Assembly (NCBI GenBank): GCA_965248815.1
Contig: CBDFKK010000008.1
Location: forward strand, 1,364,001 to 1,428,000
Direction of reading: 5' to 3'
DNA length: 64,000 bases
DNA from: CBDFKK01 sp965248815
Lineage (GTDB): Bacteria; Pseudomonadota; Alphaproteobacteria; SMXP01
In this document: piece by piece, positions 26,529 to 35,401 of the stretch
Layout: every line of letters starts with the position of its first letter
How positions within the stretch are numbered: the first letter of the stretch is position 1
Program-made: the position numbers and the translations under genes
The notes under the pieces: model-generated
Database searches by the model: none
Told to the model about the DNA's origin: nothing
Seen by the model: the letters and a program-made list of their open reading frames with translations, nothing else

Positions 26529-28241
26529 GTGTCAATTAGAGCTGCTCAGATAGAAGCGTTCCGGCGACACGTTTGGTCAACTGCGCTAAGCAGGCCAACT
26601 TTGTTGCTGTTTGCATTTACTCTCGCGATGAGCTTGCCGGGGCTCGTTTCACTGCCGCCGATCGATCGCGACGAATCCCGCTTCGCCCAAGCTACAGTGC
26701 AGATGATCGAGACAAATGATTTCGTCGAAGTTTGGTTCCAAGATGCACCGCGCAACAAGAAGCCAGCCGGCATACACTGGCTTCAAGCCCTCTCCGTCAT
26801 GGCATTTAGTGATCTGCAAAACCGGGAGATTTGGGCCTACCGCATTCCGTCTTTGATAGGCGCGATGCTCGCAGTCGTGCTTACGTATTGGGGTGGCTTG
26901 ACCTTGTTTGGCAAGCAGGTCGCACTACTTGGCGCGTTGTTTCTCGCCAGCGGGCTATTGTTCACCACACAAGCGAGCATAGCGACAACAGACGCTGTCC
27001 TACTGGCCTGCGTAACCGCCAGCCAATTTGCTCTTGGACGAATTTATTTAGGAGCCAAGTTGGGACGCAACGCACAGCACTTCACGTCGCCCGGTTCCCT
27101 CGCCCTAATTTTTTGGATTGCCATGGGATGCGGCGTGTTGATCAAAGGACCAATCGCACCTCTTATTGCCGCGCTAACTATATTGAGCCTAAGTATTTCC
27201 GATCGCCAATGGTCGTGGTTGCGGCAATTGTCACCGCTGCCGGGAATTGTGCTGCTTATTGCAATCACGGCGCCGTGGGCAACGGCGATATGGGATGCGA
27301 CCAATGGAGAATTTTTTTATCAGGCTGTATCCATCGAGATTTGGGGAAAGTTCACTCAGGCCCAGGAGCTTCACAGTGGCCCGCCCGGTTACCATGCAGC
27401 TCTGTTGCCGATATTGCTCTGGCCGGCTTCACTGTTCTTGCTGCCGGCACTCGTTATGGCTTGGCTACACCGCACGCGTCTAGAGGTGAAATTCTGCTTG
27501 GCATGGATTGTTCCGGCATGGCTGATTTTTGAGATCACAACAACCAAATTGCCTCACTATCTTCTCCCCATATTTCCTGCGCTCAGTCTACTTTGCGCAT
27601 GGTGCATATTTGAAGGTTGCAAAAAGACCGACACTATTCGCAAGTTTTGCAAGACCAAACTGGCACGAGCTTGGATCGTCATATGGTGTGCGATTGCCGT
27701 TTTATTGGCGATAGTGCCGTTGGTCGGGCAGACACTCTATGCCGACGGGCCGACGCTCATCGCGCTTATACTTGCACTGATCATTCTTGTCTTGGCATTC
27801 GGAACCGTGCGCCAAATTCTGAACGTGAGACCGTTGCTTGCAGCAGGGATGAGCCTGGGCTCGGCCGTGGCCATGGCCCTTCTCTGGTTCGAGGCGACCC
27901 TCCCAAACCTTCCAGACATTGCCTTGACGCCCCGTATCACCGCCTTGGTTGATCGGCATGACCCGGAGCGATCCGGCGTGGTTTCCTTGCTGGGCTATTC
28001 TGAGCCCAGCATCGTCTTCATATTGGGGACTGCCACCATACTTGCCAAACCTGACGCCGCCGCCGACCATATGGCTGCAACACCGGGAGCGCTCGCACTG
28101 GTCGACGAGAAAAACACCTTTGAGTTTTTCGATGAACTTTCGCGAATGGGAATTACGGTTGACGAAATAGAAAGCATAAAGGGTTTCAACTACTCCAATG
28201 GTAAATCTTTGAATCTTACGCTCTACCGGAACGCCCAATGA
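26529..28241 (+). CDS. GT39/ArnT-like membrane glycosyltransferase
   Basis: A 570-residue polytopic protein of the PMT/ArnT family. The catalytic Asp is in the first periplasmic loop, LPPIDRDESRFAQAT, followed by DFVEVWFQDAPRNKKPAGIH. About 11-12 membrane helices and a C-terminal periplasmic domain follow. Such enzymes move a sugar from a polyprenyl phosphate to lipid A or another acceptor on the periplasmic side. GTG start. The downstream PAP2 gene overlaps its stop by 4 bases, so the two are translationally coupled. Confidence 0.88.
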   Translation: MSIRAAQIEAFRRHVWSTALSRPTLLLFAFTLAMSLPGLVSLPPIDRDESRFAQATVQMIETNDFVEVWFQDAPRNKKPAGIHWLQALSVMAFSDLQNREIWAYRIPSLIGAMLAVVLTYWGGLTLFGKQVALLGALFLASGLLFTTQASIATTDAVLLACVTASQFALGRIYLGAKLGRNAQHFTSPGSLALIFWIAMGCGVLIKGPIAPLIAALTILSLSISDRQWSWLRQLSPLPGIVLLIAITAPWATAIWDATNGEFFYQAVSIEIWGKFTQAQELHSGPPGYHAALLPILLWPASLFLLPALVMAWLHRTRLEVKFCLAWIVPAWLIFEITTTKLPHYLLPIFPALSLLCAWCIFEGCKKTDTIRKFCKTKLARAWIVIWCAIAVLLAIVPLVGQTLYADGPTLIALILALIILVLAFGTVRQILNVRPLLAAGMSLGSAVAMALLWFEATLPNLPDIALTPRITALVDRHDPERSGVVSLLGYSEPSIVFILGTATILAKPDAAADHMAATPGALALVDEKNTFEFFDELSRMGITVDEIESIKGFNYSNGKSLNLTLYRNAQ

Positions 28242-28972
28242 CAATTATCCAACACATCGACGAGCCAAAGAGATTGTTGGCGCGCGTTGAGGCGCTGCTA
28301 ACGATCGGCCGATTTTCTGGCCTCACATTGCTTGTCGGTCTTCTTTGCTTTGCACTGATGGTTTACGCCGATACGCCGATTGCTATTTTTGTCAGCCAGG
28401 CCATCGACCGGTCGTCATTTCAAATTTGGGCTGAAATAACAAGAATCGGCGATGCCGCTCCCTATTTTATATTCTTTACATTGATGTTTCTGGCCGCTCG
28501 CACTATGTTTGTGCGCACCGCGCCGATGACGGTTGCCGGATGGTACGCAAACCTGGCAAGGACCGCATTTTTCAGTTTGGTTTCCTTTGCCGCCGCGGGC
28601 CTTGTAGTCAATTTGCTTAAGTTTGGTTTTGGTCGGGGGCGCCCTCGCCATCTCTTTACTGAGGGCAGTGACGGATTCTTTCCCATGAGCAGCGAATGGC
28701 TCTTCAATTCATTTCCGTCCGGTCACGCACAAGTTATTTTTGTTATGGCGACTCTCGTCGCCGTTATTCTTCCCCGCCTATCGTATTTTGCTTTTTTCAT
28801 CGCGACGATCGTGGCTCTGAGCCGAGTCATGATCAGCGTCCACTATGTCAGCGATATTTTGTTCGGCGCCTTTGTCGGAATTGCGACGGTGCTTTGGGTA
28901 AAAAAGTTGGCGTATAGTGATCTCGAATCAATCAGTTTCAACAAGTACCGGGCGGCAAGCCTTCAACGCTAA
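28238..28972 (+). CDS. PAP2-family lipid phosphatase
   Basis: A 244-residue integral membrane phosphatase with all three PAP2 motifs: KFGFGRGRP, FPSGHAQ and SRVMISVHYVSD. Family members include LpxE/LpxF (lipid A 1- and 4'-phosphatases), PgpB and undecaprenyl-diphosphatases. Coupling to a GT39 gene by a 4-base overlap favours a lipid A phosphatase or recycling of the polyprenyl carrier. Five or six membrane helices are visible. Confidence 0.87.
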   Translation: MTIIQHIDEPKRLLARVEALLTIGRFSGLTLLVGLLCFALMVYADTPIAIFVSQAIDRSSFQIWAEITRIGDAAPYFIFFTLMFLAARTMFVRTAPMTVAGWYANLARTAFFSLVSFAAAGLVVNLLKFGFGRGRPRHLFTEGSDGFFPMSSEWLFNSFPSGHAQVIFVMATLVAVILPRLSYFAFFIATIVALSRVMISVHYVSDILFGAFVGIATVLWVKKLAYSDLESISFNKYRAASLQR

Positions 28973-28996
28973 ATAGCGACGCGCGGAATAGCGCCT

Positions 28997-30475
28997 ATGC
29001 AAAATACAAGCGCGTACGCCAGAAGCGATCTGTTGCTCGCACTTGTTATTCTTGGCGCAATTACAATTATCAGGCTCGCAGTACTGGCGCTAACTGACTT
29101 CAATCTCGGGCCGGAAGAGGCCCAGTACTGGAGTTGGAGCCGGGAGCCGGCATTCGGCTATTACTCCAAACCGCCGCTGATCGCCTGGCTCATCGGTCTG
29201 TCGACGTCCGTTTGCGGGAGCGGCGAATGGTGCGTGCGGTTTCCCTCACCGCTTTTGCACTTTGCCACAAGTCTCGTTCTCTTTTTTTTGGGCCGCGATC
29301 TTTACGATTCGCGAACGGGGTTTTGGGCAGCCATTTCCTACGCAACCATTCCCGGCGTTTGGTATTCTTCTGGCTTAATGACCGCCGACGTGCCGCTTCT
29401 GTTCTTTTGGTCCGTATGCCTGCTATCCCTTTGGCGCCTCGCTCAAACCGGGGCTGCAATTTGGGCTGTTATCTTTGGCGTCGCATTTGGCCTCGGGCTC
29501 ATGTCCAAATACGCAATGCTCTATTTCTTACTTTGCCTGGCAGTTTATTTGGTTTTGCGCCCGGCAGCATTTTCAAATATCAGCCCCCGCGTGAAACTAG
29601 TTGCCGTTGCAATTCCCACCATCATTTTTTCGCCCAACCTTTATTGGAATATCAAAAACGGATTTCTGACGCTCGTTCATACGGCCGAGAACATTAATCT
29701 TGAAGACGGCATTGTGAACCCGATCAACCTGCTTGAGTTTATCGCGGCTCAATTCGCCATTTTGGGACCTATCTTGTTTGGCGTACTGCTCTGGCAAAGC
29801 CGCCGTGCGTTTGGGAGCGAAGCAGGCGACGATCAAGCTCGCAGCCACGACGTCTTCCTCTTGAGTTTTAGCCTCCCCGTACTCGCCTTAGTGGGACTCA
29901 TCGCTTTCACATTCAAGGCCAATGCAAATTGGGCCGCTGCCGCGCTCGTCTCAGCGTGCGTGTTTGCCGTTGCGTGGTTGAGACGGCAAAGTTCGAACAG
30001 ATTGCTGTATGCGTCCCACGCCATCCACGGCCTGTTGGCGCTTTTTCTTATGTCCGTGGCGCTTAGCCCGGCATTTGCAACATTTGCCCTTAATGACGAG
30101 TCGATTGACAAGATCAAGGGTTGGGGTGAATTCGCCCGTAAAGTCGAAGCACTTACCGCGCAATTAGACTACGACCTAATCCTGATGGATCACCGACCGA
30201 CCATGGCGGAGCTGCTTTACTACGGGCGAGACTTAAATGTGCCCGTGCGCATGTGGAACGAAGATGGCGTGATTCAAAATCATTATGAATTGGCGCAGGC
30301 GTACCAATCGGCTCCGGCAGGACCAATACTCCTTATTGCGGTCAAGAAACCCCCGTCCAGCATTCTATTTGAATTTGAAAACCAAATGTTTTTGACCAAA
30401 CTTGTAACTGTGATTCGAGAGGATATGTCCCGTGAGGTTTTGGTCTACAGGCTTGAAGGCGCCGGCGGCACTTAA
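28997..30475 (+). CDS. GT39-family membrane glycosyltransferase (RgtA-like)
   Basis: A 492-residue polytopic protein. The first loop has LGPEEAQYWSWSREPAFGYY with acidic catalytic candidates, then SKPPLIAWLIGLSTSVCG. Similar proteins include the Rhizobium RgtA-C galacturonosyltransferases and hypothetical PMT_2 proteins. It lies 24 bases after the PAP2 gene; its stop directly abuts the next PAP2 gene (ATG at 30476). Acceptor and sugar are unknown. Confidence 0.87.
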   Translation: MQNTSAYARSDLLLALVILGAITIIRLAVLALTDFNLGPEEAQYWSWSREPAFGYYSKPPLIAWLIGLSTSVCGSGEWCVRFPSPLLHFATSLVLFFLGRDLYDSRTGFWAAISYATIPGVWYSSGLMTADVPLLFFWSVCLLSLWRLAQTGAAIWAVIFGVAFGLGLMSKYAMLYFLLCLAVYLVLRPAAFSNISPRVKLVAVAIPTIIFSPNLYWNIKNGFLTLVHTAENINLEDGIVNPINLLEFIAAQFAILGPILFGVLLWQSRRAFGSEAGDDQARSHDVFLLSFSLPVLALVGLIAFTFKANANWAAAALVSACVFAVAWLRRQSSNRLLYASHAIHGLLALFLMSVALSPAFATFALNDESIDKIKGWGEFARKVEALTAQLDYDLILMDHRPTMAELLYYGRDLNVPVRMWNEDGVIQNHYELAQAYQSAPAGPILLIAVKKPPSSILFEFENQMFLTKLVTVIREDMSREVLVYRLEGAGGT

Positions 30476-31507
30476 ATGACCCCTACAAAAGATCTAAATA
30501 GCTTCGTCTGGCTCGGCATCACCTTGGGTCTGGGTATGGCGATGGCCCCGATCTTTGTCATGGCGCCCTGGATTGACATTGAGACGGCAAAACTTTTTGC
30601 GGGTCCGGACGGAAATGGCTTCGCTCTTGCCGGGCATCCTATCGCGTCTTGGTTCAATCGACTTATCGTGTCGATATCCGAAGTCGGCCTGTCATTCTTA
30701 GCGATCGGCCTTGTCTTCACGTTGATATGGCGAAGAACATTTTTCGGTTTCGACCAAAAGCACTTCTGGTTCTTTATTTCAAGCGCGCTGGCTGGGCCGA
30801 TATTAATCGTCAACGTATTGTTGAAATCTAATTGGGGCCGCGCACGCCCCCATCAAGTTTTGGAATTTGGCGGCGCGCATGAATTCTCGCCGGCTTTCTA
30901 CATTGCCGATCAATGCTCTACGAATTGTTCATTCGTCTCCGGCGATGTGTCGGCTGCCTTTTCCTTGCTTGCTCTTGCTGTCGTGATCTCATGGCACCGA
31001 AAAATGTGGATGCTGTTGGTTCTTGTATTTGGTGTGATCATTTCGTTCGCGCGTATGGCCCAAGGCGCACATTTTCTTAGCGATGTAATTTACGCAGCCA
31101 TTATTACCGCCACGGTCGTCTTCGCCGTAAAATATTTTTTTCTGGATTCACAATTGGCTTTGGGACGCGCGCTTGAGCGGGGTGCGAATTTTGCAATCGA
31201 TCAAATTTCAATCGGACTCACACGACTGTTTTGGATATTGCGCGGCGGCTTGCCATCGACTGTTTCGCTCGATAGCGCGCGTCTCGACAATCGCTTGAGA
31301 ACCTGGACAGATCGCTGGCTAAAAGATTTCGGTATTTCCGATCTGCCAGAGGAAGCATCTACAGCAAATCAAAAATTCTTGCGGGCATCGTTTGGGCACA
31401 AGCTTTGGACGTTTTTTCAAGCTAAAGTTCAAGATCTAAACGTTACGACGACAGATCGTAGTGACGTAAAAACCGATACTGACGAGGGACAAACGCCTTC
31501 CTCATGA
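30476..31507 (+). CDS. PAP2-family phosphatase with altered C2 motif (LpxF/LpxE-like)
   Basis: A 343-residue membrane protein. Motif C1 is KSNWGRARP. Motif C2 reads SFVSGDVSAAF, with Asp where PSGH has His. C3 is ARMAQGAHFLSD, with the nucleophilic His and charge-relay Asp intact. About 90 residues of cytoplasmic or peripheral tail follow the last helix. I recall related alphaproteobacterial PAP2 proteins with SGE/SGD at C2, so activity is not excluded. It starts at the base after the GT39 stop, making a tight four-gene operon. Confidence 0.83.
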   Translation: MTPTKDLNSFVWLGITLGLGMAMAPIFVMAPWIDIETAKLFAGPDGNGFALAGHPIASWFNRLIVSISEVGLSFLAIGLVFTLIWRRTFFGFDQKHFWFFISSALAGPILIVNVLLKSNWGRARPHQVLEFGGAHEFSPAFYIADQCSTNCSFVSGDVSAAFSLLALAVVISWHRKMWMLLVLVFGVIISFARMAQGAHFLSDVIYAAIITATVVFAVKYFFLDSQLALGRALERGANFAIDQISIGLTRLFWILRGGLPSTVSLDSARLDNRLRTWTDRWLKDFGISDLPEEASTANQKFLRASFGHKLWTFFQAKVQDLNVTTTDRSDVKTDTDEGQTPSS

Positions 31508-31567
31508 GTTGTTTCACGAGTGGGTTCGTATCATTCTGTCTCAAACACTGACGCCCGTTGATCCCGC

Positions 31568-32974
31568 ATGACCATATTGACCCAAGACCGAGCTTTCGAG
31601 TTTACCGTGCCTGTCGTCATTGTCGGCGGCGGGGGCTGCGGCTTGTGCGCAGGTCTTGCAGCACGAGGCGCTGGCGTCGACGTACTTGTTGTTGAGAGAG
31701 ATAGTAGCCCGCTCGGCACGACAGCTATGTCGACCGGACTCATACCCGCCGCGGGCTCCAAGCAACAAAAGACCGCAGGGATCGAAGACTCACCGGAATT
31801 GCTCGCCCAAGACATTGTCACCAAAGCTAAAGGTCAAACCGACGAGGCGATTGCGTTGGCTCTTGCGCACGCATCGGCAGGCACCGTCGATTGGCTGACA
31901 GACGAGCAAGACGTACCGCTTACACTCGTTGAAGGCTTTCTCTATCCGGGCCACTCAGTTTTGCGCATGCACGGTTCGCCGCATCGTACAGGTTCCGAAT
32001 TGATGGGGGCACTGGCAAACGCATGCGAGCGCGTAGACGTTGACATCATGACCGATGCTCTGGTGACGGATCTTTTTGCCGACCGAGATGGTCGGATCAC
32101 AGGCGTGCGAGTGGAGCGCCCGGGCGGCGACATTGAAGATATCGGTTGCGAAGCCCTGATCCTTGCGTGCTGCGGCTTTGCGGGAAACCGAGAGATGCTG
32201 GCGAAATACATTCCCGAAATTCTCGATGCCGTGTTCTTCGGACACCCCGGCAACAAAGGCGACGCAATAAGATGGGGCCGTGAACTCGGCGCAGGGCTCA
32301 GCGACCTTACCAGCTATCAGGGCCACGGCGGCCTTGCCTATGGTCTCGGCATTCCCATTTTGTGGCCACTGATCATGGAAGGTGGGTTCCAAGTGAATGC
32401 GGAAGCCAAACGCTTTGCCGATGAATCCCAAGGCTACTCCGAGCACGCCGTGCACGTCATTGCTCAGCCCGGAAATTTCGCTTGGTCGATCTACGACGAA
32501 TGTTTGCACGAGCTGATGACGCAATTCGACGACTATCGAGACGCCATCAAAGCCCAAGCTTTGAAGACTGCCGACACCGTTGCGGAACTCGCGGTTCAAA
32601 CGGGACTCGACGAAACAGCACTTCAAGATAGCATGGACGATATTGAAGCGATGGCGAGGGGCGAGCGGCAAGATCCTTTTGGCCGCGACTTCACGCACAA
32701 GCCGGCATTGAAGCCGCCCTATTATGGGGTGAAGGTAAGCGGCGCCTTGTTTCATACCCAGGGCGGATTGGTCGTCGACGATTGCGCGCGGGTCTTGAGG
32801 GAAGACGGCACGCCCTTTCCCAATTTGTTTGCCGGAGGCGGCGCGGCGCGCGGTATTTCCGGCCCGGGAAGTTGGGGTTACATGGCAGGCAACGGATTGC
32901 TGACCGCCACGACATTCGGGCGCCTTGCGGGCGAGACCGCCGCTGCGCTCGTTCAATCAAATAGAGGAATGTAA
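31568..32974 (+). CDS. FAD-dependent dehydrogenase/fumarate-reductase-type flavoprotein
   Basis: A 468-residue FAD_binding_2 protein. The dinucleotide site VVIVGGGGCGLCAGLAARGAG is followed by VVERDSSPLGTTAMSTG. A central substrate domain contains GSPHRTGSELM. The C-terminal FAD block is GGLVVDDCARVL with NLFAGGGAARGISGP. The family covers fumarate reductases, 3-ketosteroid dehydrogenases and related enzymes; the substrate is unknown. A serine hydrolase gene starts 4 bases after the stop and an SRPBCC gene follows, forming an operon at the left edge of the catabolic region. Confidence 0.88.
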   Translation: MTILTQDRAFEFTVPVVIVGGGGCGLCAGLAARGAGVDVLVVERDSSPLGTTAMSTGLIPAAGSKQQKTAGIEDSPELLAQDIVTKAKGQTDEAIALALAHASAGTVDWLTDEQDVPLTLVEGFLYPGHSVLRMHGSPHRTGSELMGALANACERVDVDIMTDALVTDLFADRDGRITGVRVERPGGDIEDIGCEALILACCGFAGNREMLAKYIPEILDAVFFGHPGNKGDAIRWGRELGAGLSDLTSYQGHGGLAYGLGIPILWPLIMEGGFQVNAEAKRFADESQGYSEHAVHVIAQPGNFAWSIYDECLHELMTQFDDYRDAIKAQALKTADTVAELAVQTGLDETALQDSMDDIEAMARGERQDPFGRDFTHKPALKPPYYGVKVSGALFHTQGGLVVDDCARVLREDGTPFPNLFAGGGAARGISGPGSWGYMAGNGLLTATTFGRLAGETAAALVQSNRGM

Positions 32975-32977
32975 ATC

Positions 32978-34177
32978 GTGAGAATTTTTGTTGGGCTCTT
33001 AAAGGGCATTGGCATTTTCTTGGTGCTGATCGTGCTCGGCCTTACCGGCATCTATCTCTCTGACACCACCAAGTTCGGACGCTTCGTTGGCGCTCTCACG
33101 GGTTTCAGCACACTCAATACAAACATGGAATGGTGGGTGCCGAAAGATATCGTCGAAGGCATAGACAATCCTAAGCGCATTCCATCGGCGAAATCTGAGT
33201 CGCGCACCATCAGACAAGATGCATTGGATGCCGTTGTCGATTGGAATGAAGATCAAAATCCGATCTCACTCATCGTCTGGCACAAGGGCGCCATCCAGTT
33301 GGAACAATATTGGGGCGGCTTCGACGAGACCGTGATTTCCGACACGGCCTCGATGAACAAATCCATCACAGGTATTCTGACCGGTTTTGCAATCGAAGAC
33401 GGCACAATCGGATCACTTGACGATCCCGCAAGCAAATATTTGCCCGAATGGGCCGGCGACCCGCGCGGCGAAATTACCGTGCGAAATCTTTTGGAGATGT
33501 CGAGCGGCCTCAAAGTGGATCCGTTCAGCCTCAACCCGTTTTCGCGAAATGCCGATCTTTTTTTCGGATCGGACATTGTGACTACGGCGCTTGAGACCGA
33601 ACGCAACGAAGATCCTGGCAAACGATTTCAGTACAGCAGCCTCAATGCACAACTTCTGGGCCTCATCATTGAGCGCTCGACGGGAAAGACGTTAGCCAAA
33701 TTAGCTTCGGAAAAAATTTGGAAACCCCTAGGCGCTGCGGACGCCTCGCTCTGGCTCGACGATGAAGGCGGCATGGCTCATGCCTTTTGCTGCTTCCACA
33801 CCACGCCGCGCGGTTGGCTGCGTCTCGGCATCTTGCTTGCCAACAGGGGAAGGCTCGGTGACAAGGAAATTATCCCAGGCTATTGGCTGTCACTGATGAC
33901 GACGCCATCTCCCAACAATTCCCAATACGGCTTTCAAATTTGGCTCGGCACCAACTTTGTTGGCGAGAGGGCCTACAATGATACCGCCTCGCTTTTAATT
34001 CCACACAAAGAACCAATCGCAGCCGACGACATGATTTACTTTGACGGCGCCAACGGCAATCGCTTGATCATTATTCCGTCCAAAGAGCTTGTGATCGTGC
34101 GTACCGGGCAGTTCAACTTAAACTACGAAGAGTCGTTCATGCCCAATACATTGATCCGCGGCATCATCGACGAGTAA
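32978..34177 (+). CDS. Serine hydrolase, beta-lactamase/6-aminohexanoate-hydrolase-like
   Basis: A 399-residue protein, GTG start, with an N-terminal membrane helix (about 8-27). The active site is SMNK (S125 to K128, SxxK), with YSSLN at 219-223 as the Tyr motif. The later block YFDGANGNRLIIIPSKELVIV is typical of class-C-like esterases and NylB-type amidases. It probably acts in the periplasm on an ester or amide. It lies between the flavoprotein and SRPBCC genes with gaps of 4 and 9 bases. Confidence 0.88.
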   Translation: MRIFVGLLKGIGIFLVLIVLGLTGIYLSDTTKFGRFVGALTGFSTLNTNMEWWVPKDIVEGIDNPKRIPSAKSESRTIRQDALDAVVDWNEDQNPISLIVWHKGAIQLEQYWGGFDETVISDTASMNKSITGILTGFAIEDGTIGSLDDPASKYLPEWAGDPRGEITVRNLLEMSSGLKVDPFSLNPFSRNADLFFGSDIVTTALETERNEDPGKRFQYSSLNAQLLGLIIERSTGKTLAKLASEKIWKPLGAADASLWLDDEGGMAHAFCCFHTTPRGWLRLGILLANRGRLGDKEIIPGYWLSLMTTPSPNNSQYGFQIWLGTNFVGERAYNDTASLLIPHKEPIAADDMIYFDGANGNRLIIIPSKELVIVRTGQFNLNYEESFMPNTLIRGIIDE

Positions 34178-34185
34178 GGTGCAAC

Positions 34186-34632
34186 ATGGCGATCACTTAT
34201 GAGCAAATCATCCTTGCCCCGATTGAGATCGTGTTCGACTTTCTCGACGACAATGACAAGATGATGGATTGGATGGAGGGCGTCGAAGAGATTACCTTTC
34301 CCGATGGCGAAAACCGCGACGACCCCGTCGGTGTCAAATGGCGCATCGCCATTCGCGAAGGCGGGCATGTGACTTGGTATGACGGGGTTACGACCGCTTA
34401 TGAAAAGCCCACTCACCTCGGCATACGCATGTCCAACAAGCATTTCGCGGTTGATGTCGACTATCGGTTAAGCTCAATCCCCGACGGCACACAGCTCGAC
34501 TACAGCGCCGACTTTGCACACACATCGATGCTTGCCAAAATCATGGGAGTCTTATTTGGCTGGTTGACCAAGAGTATTCTCAAGAAGCAAATGACAGCGC
34601 TCAAGAAAGTCGCCGAGGACGCGGCGAGTTAG
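34186..34632 (+). CDS. SRPBCC-fold protein
   Basis: A 148-residue START/Bet v1-like protein beginning MAITYEQIILAPIEIVFDFL, the usual first strand and helix. WMEGVEEITFPDG follows, and it ends in an amphipathic helix KKQMTALKKVAED. Such folds bind hydrophobic ligands. It is the third gene of the operon with the flavoprotein and serine hydrolase. Confidence 0.8.
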   Translation: MAITYEQIILAPIEIVFDFLDDNDKMMDWMEGVEEITFPDGENRDDPVGVKWRIAIREGGHVTWYDGVTTAYEKPTHLGIRMSNKHFAVDVDYRLSSIPDGTQLDYSADFAHTSMLAKIMGVLFGWLTKSILKKQMTALKKVAEDAAS

Positions 34633-34645
34633 TCGACTCCAATAG

Positions 34646-34731
34646 ATCCGCGGTCAAGCCGCGGGATGACAGTTGTATTTGCATTGAGCCTGAGGATTCC
34701 AAATGTGTCATTGCGCGACTTGATCGCGCAA
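34646..34731. repeat. Inverted pair of palindromic repeats
   Basis: CCGCGG-TCAAG-CCGCGG (34648-34664) and TTGCGCGA-CTTGA-TCGCGCAA (34711-34731). The loops TCAAG and CTTGA are reverse complements, and each palindrome is bordered by ATGACA facing inwards (TGTCAT on the right copy). So these are two copies of one REP-like element in opposite orientation between convergent operons. They may also act as a bidirectional terminator. Confidence 0.6.
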
Positions 34732-34765
34732 TCCATTGGCATCTCAGCAAATGACATCCTAGAGA

Positions 34766-35401
34766 TTAAGACGCTTTGGCCAAGCCTTCGCTCAAATGCT
34801 TGAGCACGTCTGCTTCCGACACGACCTCGCCGTACTTGGCTTGAATGTCGAACAAATTGGCTTCATGCACCTGTTCGTGACGATCGCCGACGGCATCGCG
34901 CACGACGATGGGTATAAAGCCGTTTTGTATGCAATCGATGGACGTGGCGCGCACGCAGCCCGACGTGCTGACACCGGTGATGATCAATGTATCTAAGCCG
35001 TTGGCCGCAAGCGAAGGGGCCAAGCTCGTGCCGAAAAAGGCGCTCGCATATTGCTTGGTAATGACGACTTCATCTTCGCGCGGGGTGAGTTCCTTTGGAA
35101 ACTTGCCCAACGGTGAGCCTTTTTCGAAGCATTTGAGAGCGGGCACTTTGCGAAAAAACACGCCGCCGTTAAGGCCGCCTTTGACGAACTCCACATTGGT
35201 GTGAAAGACCGGGATACCCGCCTCGCGCGCGGCATTTAAAACGCGTGCGCACGAGGCCAGCGCATCTTTCACGCCGGCATAGAGCGGCGAGTCTTTTTGC
35301 AAATAGGCTTCGACGAAATCGATAATCAAGAGCGCAGGCGATTTGCCGAACCCTAAGTGACCATCAAACGCGCCCTGATAATTTTGCTCAAGGTCGGCCA
35401 T
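34766..35401 (-). CDS. Isochorismatase-family cysteine amidohydrolase
   Basis: A 211-residue cysteine hydrolase. The triad is Asp28 (LLIIDFVEAYL), Lys116 (VITKQYASAFFGTSL) and Cys149 (GVSTSGCVRATSID), with the non-proline cis-peptide region before the Cys. SAFFGT and STSGCVRAT are shared with N-carbamoylsarcosine amidase and maleamate amidohydrolase (NicF), so an amide or carbamoyl substrate is likely. Its ATG overlaps the CoA-transferase stop by one base, so the two are one operon. Confidence 0.9.
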   Translation of the reverse strand: MADLEQNYQGAFDGHLGFGKSPALLIIDFVEAYLQKDSPLYAGVKDALASCARVLNAAREAGIPVFHTNVEFVKGGLNGGVFFRKVPALKCFEKGSPLGKFPKELTPREDEVVITKQYASAFFGTSLAPSLAANGLDTLIITGVSTSGCVRATSIDCIQNGFIPIVVRDAVGDRHEQVHEANLFDIQAKYGEVVSEADVLKHLSEGLAKAS

